The notes under the pieces are model-generated. The model ran no database searches. It was not told where the DNA came from and worked only from the letters and a program-made list of their open reading frames with translations. A stretch of DNA of 9,209 nt from Pseudomonadota bacterium (GTDB lineage Bacteria; Pseudomonadota; Alphaproteobacteria; Rickettsiales; UBA1997). Of the stretch, positions 8,157 to 9,209 are shown one piece after another. Position 1 is the first letter of the stretch. Every line of letters starts with the position of its first letter. Position numbers and translations under genes: made by a program. The stretch covers positions 1 through 9,209 of the forward strand of contig RFXY01000027.1 of assembly GCA_009921385.1 (NCBI GenBank). The letters are read 5' to 3'.

Positions 8157-8232
8157 AACACTACCTTGGTCTTTTTTTGCTATCGCAAAAAAATCCACCC
8201 CTTCTAAAAAAGGGGAATTTTGCCCCAGCACT
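8157..8232 (-). repeat. REP-like palindromic element, inverted divergent copy C
   Basis: Read on the minus strand, this has the same layout as A and B: an AGTGCTGGGG start, ATTCCCCTT, a first hairpin (CCCCTT with AAGGGG; plus-strand arms 8198-8203 and 8210-8215), TGG, a second hairpin, and GGTAGTGTT at the end. The second hairpin differs completely in sequence: a 9-bp perfect stem of T7GC with GCA7 (8172-8180 and 8185-8193) replaces CGACC/GGTCG. Structure kept with sequence replaced suggests the fold matters or that stems are exchanged. The terminal GGTAGTGTT is a perfect 9-bp inverse of 8099-8107 in copy B. Confidence 0.7.
8194..8226. terminator. Possible bidirectional terminator between convergent genes
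   Basis: On the plus strand the CCCCTT/AAGGGG hairpin (8198-8215) is followed by AATTTT. On the minus strand the same hairpin is followed by TGGA and seven T, and an alternative GGGG/CCCC pairing (8212-8226) is followed directly by six T. The position between convergent folP and the transporter gene fits a shared terminator. Stems are short and this is also part of repeat copy C, so the function is inferred. Confidence 0.35.
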
Positions 8233-8268
8233 TTTATATTTCTCTCACAAAAAAAAGTTGTATACTTT

Positions 8269-8306
8269 GTAGTGTCTGCAAGCCGATCTCGAATATTCTC
8301 CTTTTT
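8269..8306 (+). repeat. Eroded junction fragment of the same repeat family
   Basis: TGTAGTGTCTGCA (8269-8281 region) resembles the 3' end of copy B (GGTAGTGTTTGCA), and the following CTCGAATATTCTCCTT resembles the 5' start of copy B (CTCGGATATTCCCCTT). It therefore looks like the boundary between two former units, as at the A/B junction, with the hairpins lost. It ends about 9 bp from the stop of the transporter gene. The similarity is short, so chance is not excluded. Confidence 0.45.
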
Positions 8307-8314
8307 TAAATGCA

Positions 8315-9209
8315 TCAAAATACTAAACTAAGCAAAGTAACTGTTATTATTGAGGTAAAACAACTTATGATAATGGCGATTTTGATAGCTTCATCATTTG
8401 CTTGATATTGATTGGTAAGCACATAAATTAAAAATGCAGTTGGGGCAGAAGCTATAATGATTAAGCTTTTTAACCAATAATCTGTAAGATGAAACAAAAA
8501 ATAGCCAACACATAAGGCAAATAATGGGTGTATTAAATTTTTTACTACAACCATTTTGATAACTTTAATTTTTTGCAGTTTGTCATTAAATTTTATTGCA
8601 GTGCAGTTTAAGCCAAAAATAAATAAAGCCATCCCCGTGCCAGCATTTCCTAAGATTTTAATTGATTCATACAAAAAATTATTTTTAAAAGAGTGTAATT
8701 GCCAATAATTTAAAAATAAGCCAAGAAACGGCATAAAAACAAGTGGAGTTTTGATGACCTGTAAAAAAACATTCTTTTTTTGAGCTTCGTTGTTGTTAAA
8801 AAATGTAAGAATTGCTATCATAATAGATTGTATAATCATAACTTGAATTAAGTTAGCAATTATAGCAGAAACGGAGTTGCCAAATAAAAAAAATGTGATG
8901 GGCACAGAATATAGGGTGGTATTTGAATAGCTAGAGGCAAAAGATAAGGCGAATCTTTGTTTAAGAATGCTATTTTTATGAAGCAACATTGCCAATAAAA
9001 AAGTAAAAAACCAAGTTGTTAGATAGGCAAAGATAAATTTAATATTGAAAATCGTTTTTAATTCAGAAGAAAATGTAACCGAAAAAAGAAAGCACGGAAA
9101 GGCTATTTTAAATAAAAAAATCTCAAAGCTTTTAACATTATGATCGTCAAAAATTTTAATATTTCTCGCTACACAACCAATAAAAATTACTCCAATGGCC
9201 GGCAATAAA
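8315..9209 (-). CDS. AEC (auxin efflux carrier) family transporter, 5' end cut by window edge
   Basis: This is a hydrophobic protein with about nine to ten membrane helices, matching the AEC/PIN-like secondary transporters that export or import small organic anions; the substrate cannot be told. At least 296 residues are present. Recognisable pieces: AFPCFLFS (35-42), SNTTLYSVPI (94-103) corresponding to the SNxGFxGIP region, GTGMALFIFGL (189-199), KNLIHPLFAL (222-231) and ASAPTAFLIYVLTNQY (252-267), the usual late helix with a Pro near its middle. Numbering counts from a TTG at 9203-9205, but the codon before it is also open (TTA) and family members begin a few residues earlier, so the true start almost certainly lies beyond the edge. 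The gene converges on folP. Its stop (TGA, 8315-8317) is next to an eroded repeat fragment. Confidence 0.88.
   Translation of the reverse strand, partial: LLPAIGVIFIGCVARNIKIFDDHNVKSFEIFLFKIAFPCFLFSVTFSSELKTIFNIKFIFAYLTTWFFTFLLAMLLHKNSILKQRFALSFASSYSNTTLYSVPITFFLFGNSVSAIIANLIQVMIIQSIMIAILTFFNNNEAQKKNVFLQVIKTPLVFMPFLGLFLNYWQLHSFKNNFLYESIKILGNAGTGMALFIFGLNCTAIKFNDKLQKIKVIKMVVVKNLIHPLFALCVGYFLFHLTDYWLKSLIIIASAPTAFLIYVLTNQYQANDEAIKIAIIISCFTSIITVTLLSLVF

Larger units (their letters stand above)
7965..8314. other. Convergent intergenic region made mostly of palindromic repeats
   Basis: This 350-bp gap between folP and the convergent transporter gene has no credible gene. It holds two direct repeats (7971-8115), a 41-bp spacer, an inverted degenerate copy (8157-8232), a 36-bp AT-rich spacer and an eroded junction fragment (8269-8306). 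The open frames crossing it result from the stop-free GC-rich repeat cores and resemble no protein I know. Confidence 0.8.

Noticed and set aside
8255..8275. TATACT at 8261-8266 as a -10 box
   Set aside because: There is no acceptable -35 at 16-18 bp and no plus-strand gene downstream.
8107..8331. Plus-strand 74-codon open frame in the intergenic region
   Set aside because: It runs through spacer, inverted repeat and junction fragment, overlaps the transporter stop, and its product has only low-complexity Ser/Lys/Phe content.

Overview
The window looks like an AT-rich alphaproteobacterial chromosome. Three features point there: GyrA has a long insert between blades of its C-terminal domain, the phosphate permease PstA carries the long N-terminal extension (DUF3333 type) that I associate with alphaproteobacteria, and the strong A/T bias with tightly packed genes suggests a Rickettsiales- or Holosporales-like, possibly host-associated lineage. 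The lineage below class level is inference; no rRNA or marker phylogeny is available here.

Layout: five genes run on the plus strand. ftsH (membrane AAA+ zinc protease, 10-1842) is followed by a 94-bp gap with a plausible promoter. Then comes a compact run: gyrA (DNA gyrase A, 1937-4726), ftsA (divisome actin homologue, 4728-5969), pstA (phosphate ABC permease, 5973-7179) and folP (dihydropteroate synthase, 7173-7964). The gaps in this run are 1 bp and 3 bp, followed by a 7-bp overlap, so it reads as one operon. It joins unrelated housekeeping jobs: DNA topology, cell division, phosphate uptake and folate synthesis. No gene has a clear Shine-Dalgarno sequence. A minus-strand AEC-family membrane transporter (8315 to beyond the right edge) converges on folP.

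Two things stand out. First, pstA is split by a single +1 frameshift near 6216-6219. All conserved parts are present on both sides, and removing one T restores a 401-residue protein. This could be a recent mutation, an assembly error or recoding. Second, the 350-bp gap between folP and the transporter is filled by a cluster of GC-rich palindromic repeats. Two are head-to-tail copies with an identical 40-bp double-hairpin core. A third is an inverted copy that keeps the first hairpin and the ends but has an unrelated sequence in the second hairpin. A fourth stretch is an eroded junction fragment. This is a REP/BIME-like element family in an otherwise AT-rich genome.

I see no tRNA, rRNA, CRISPR array, transposase, phage gene or defence system in the window. 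Most of it is ordinary core genome.
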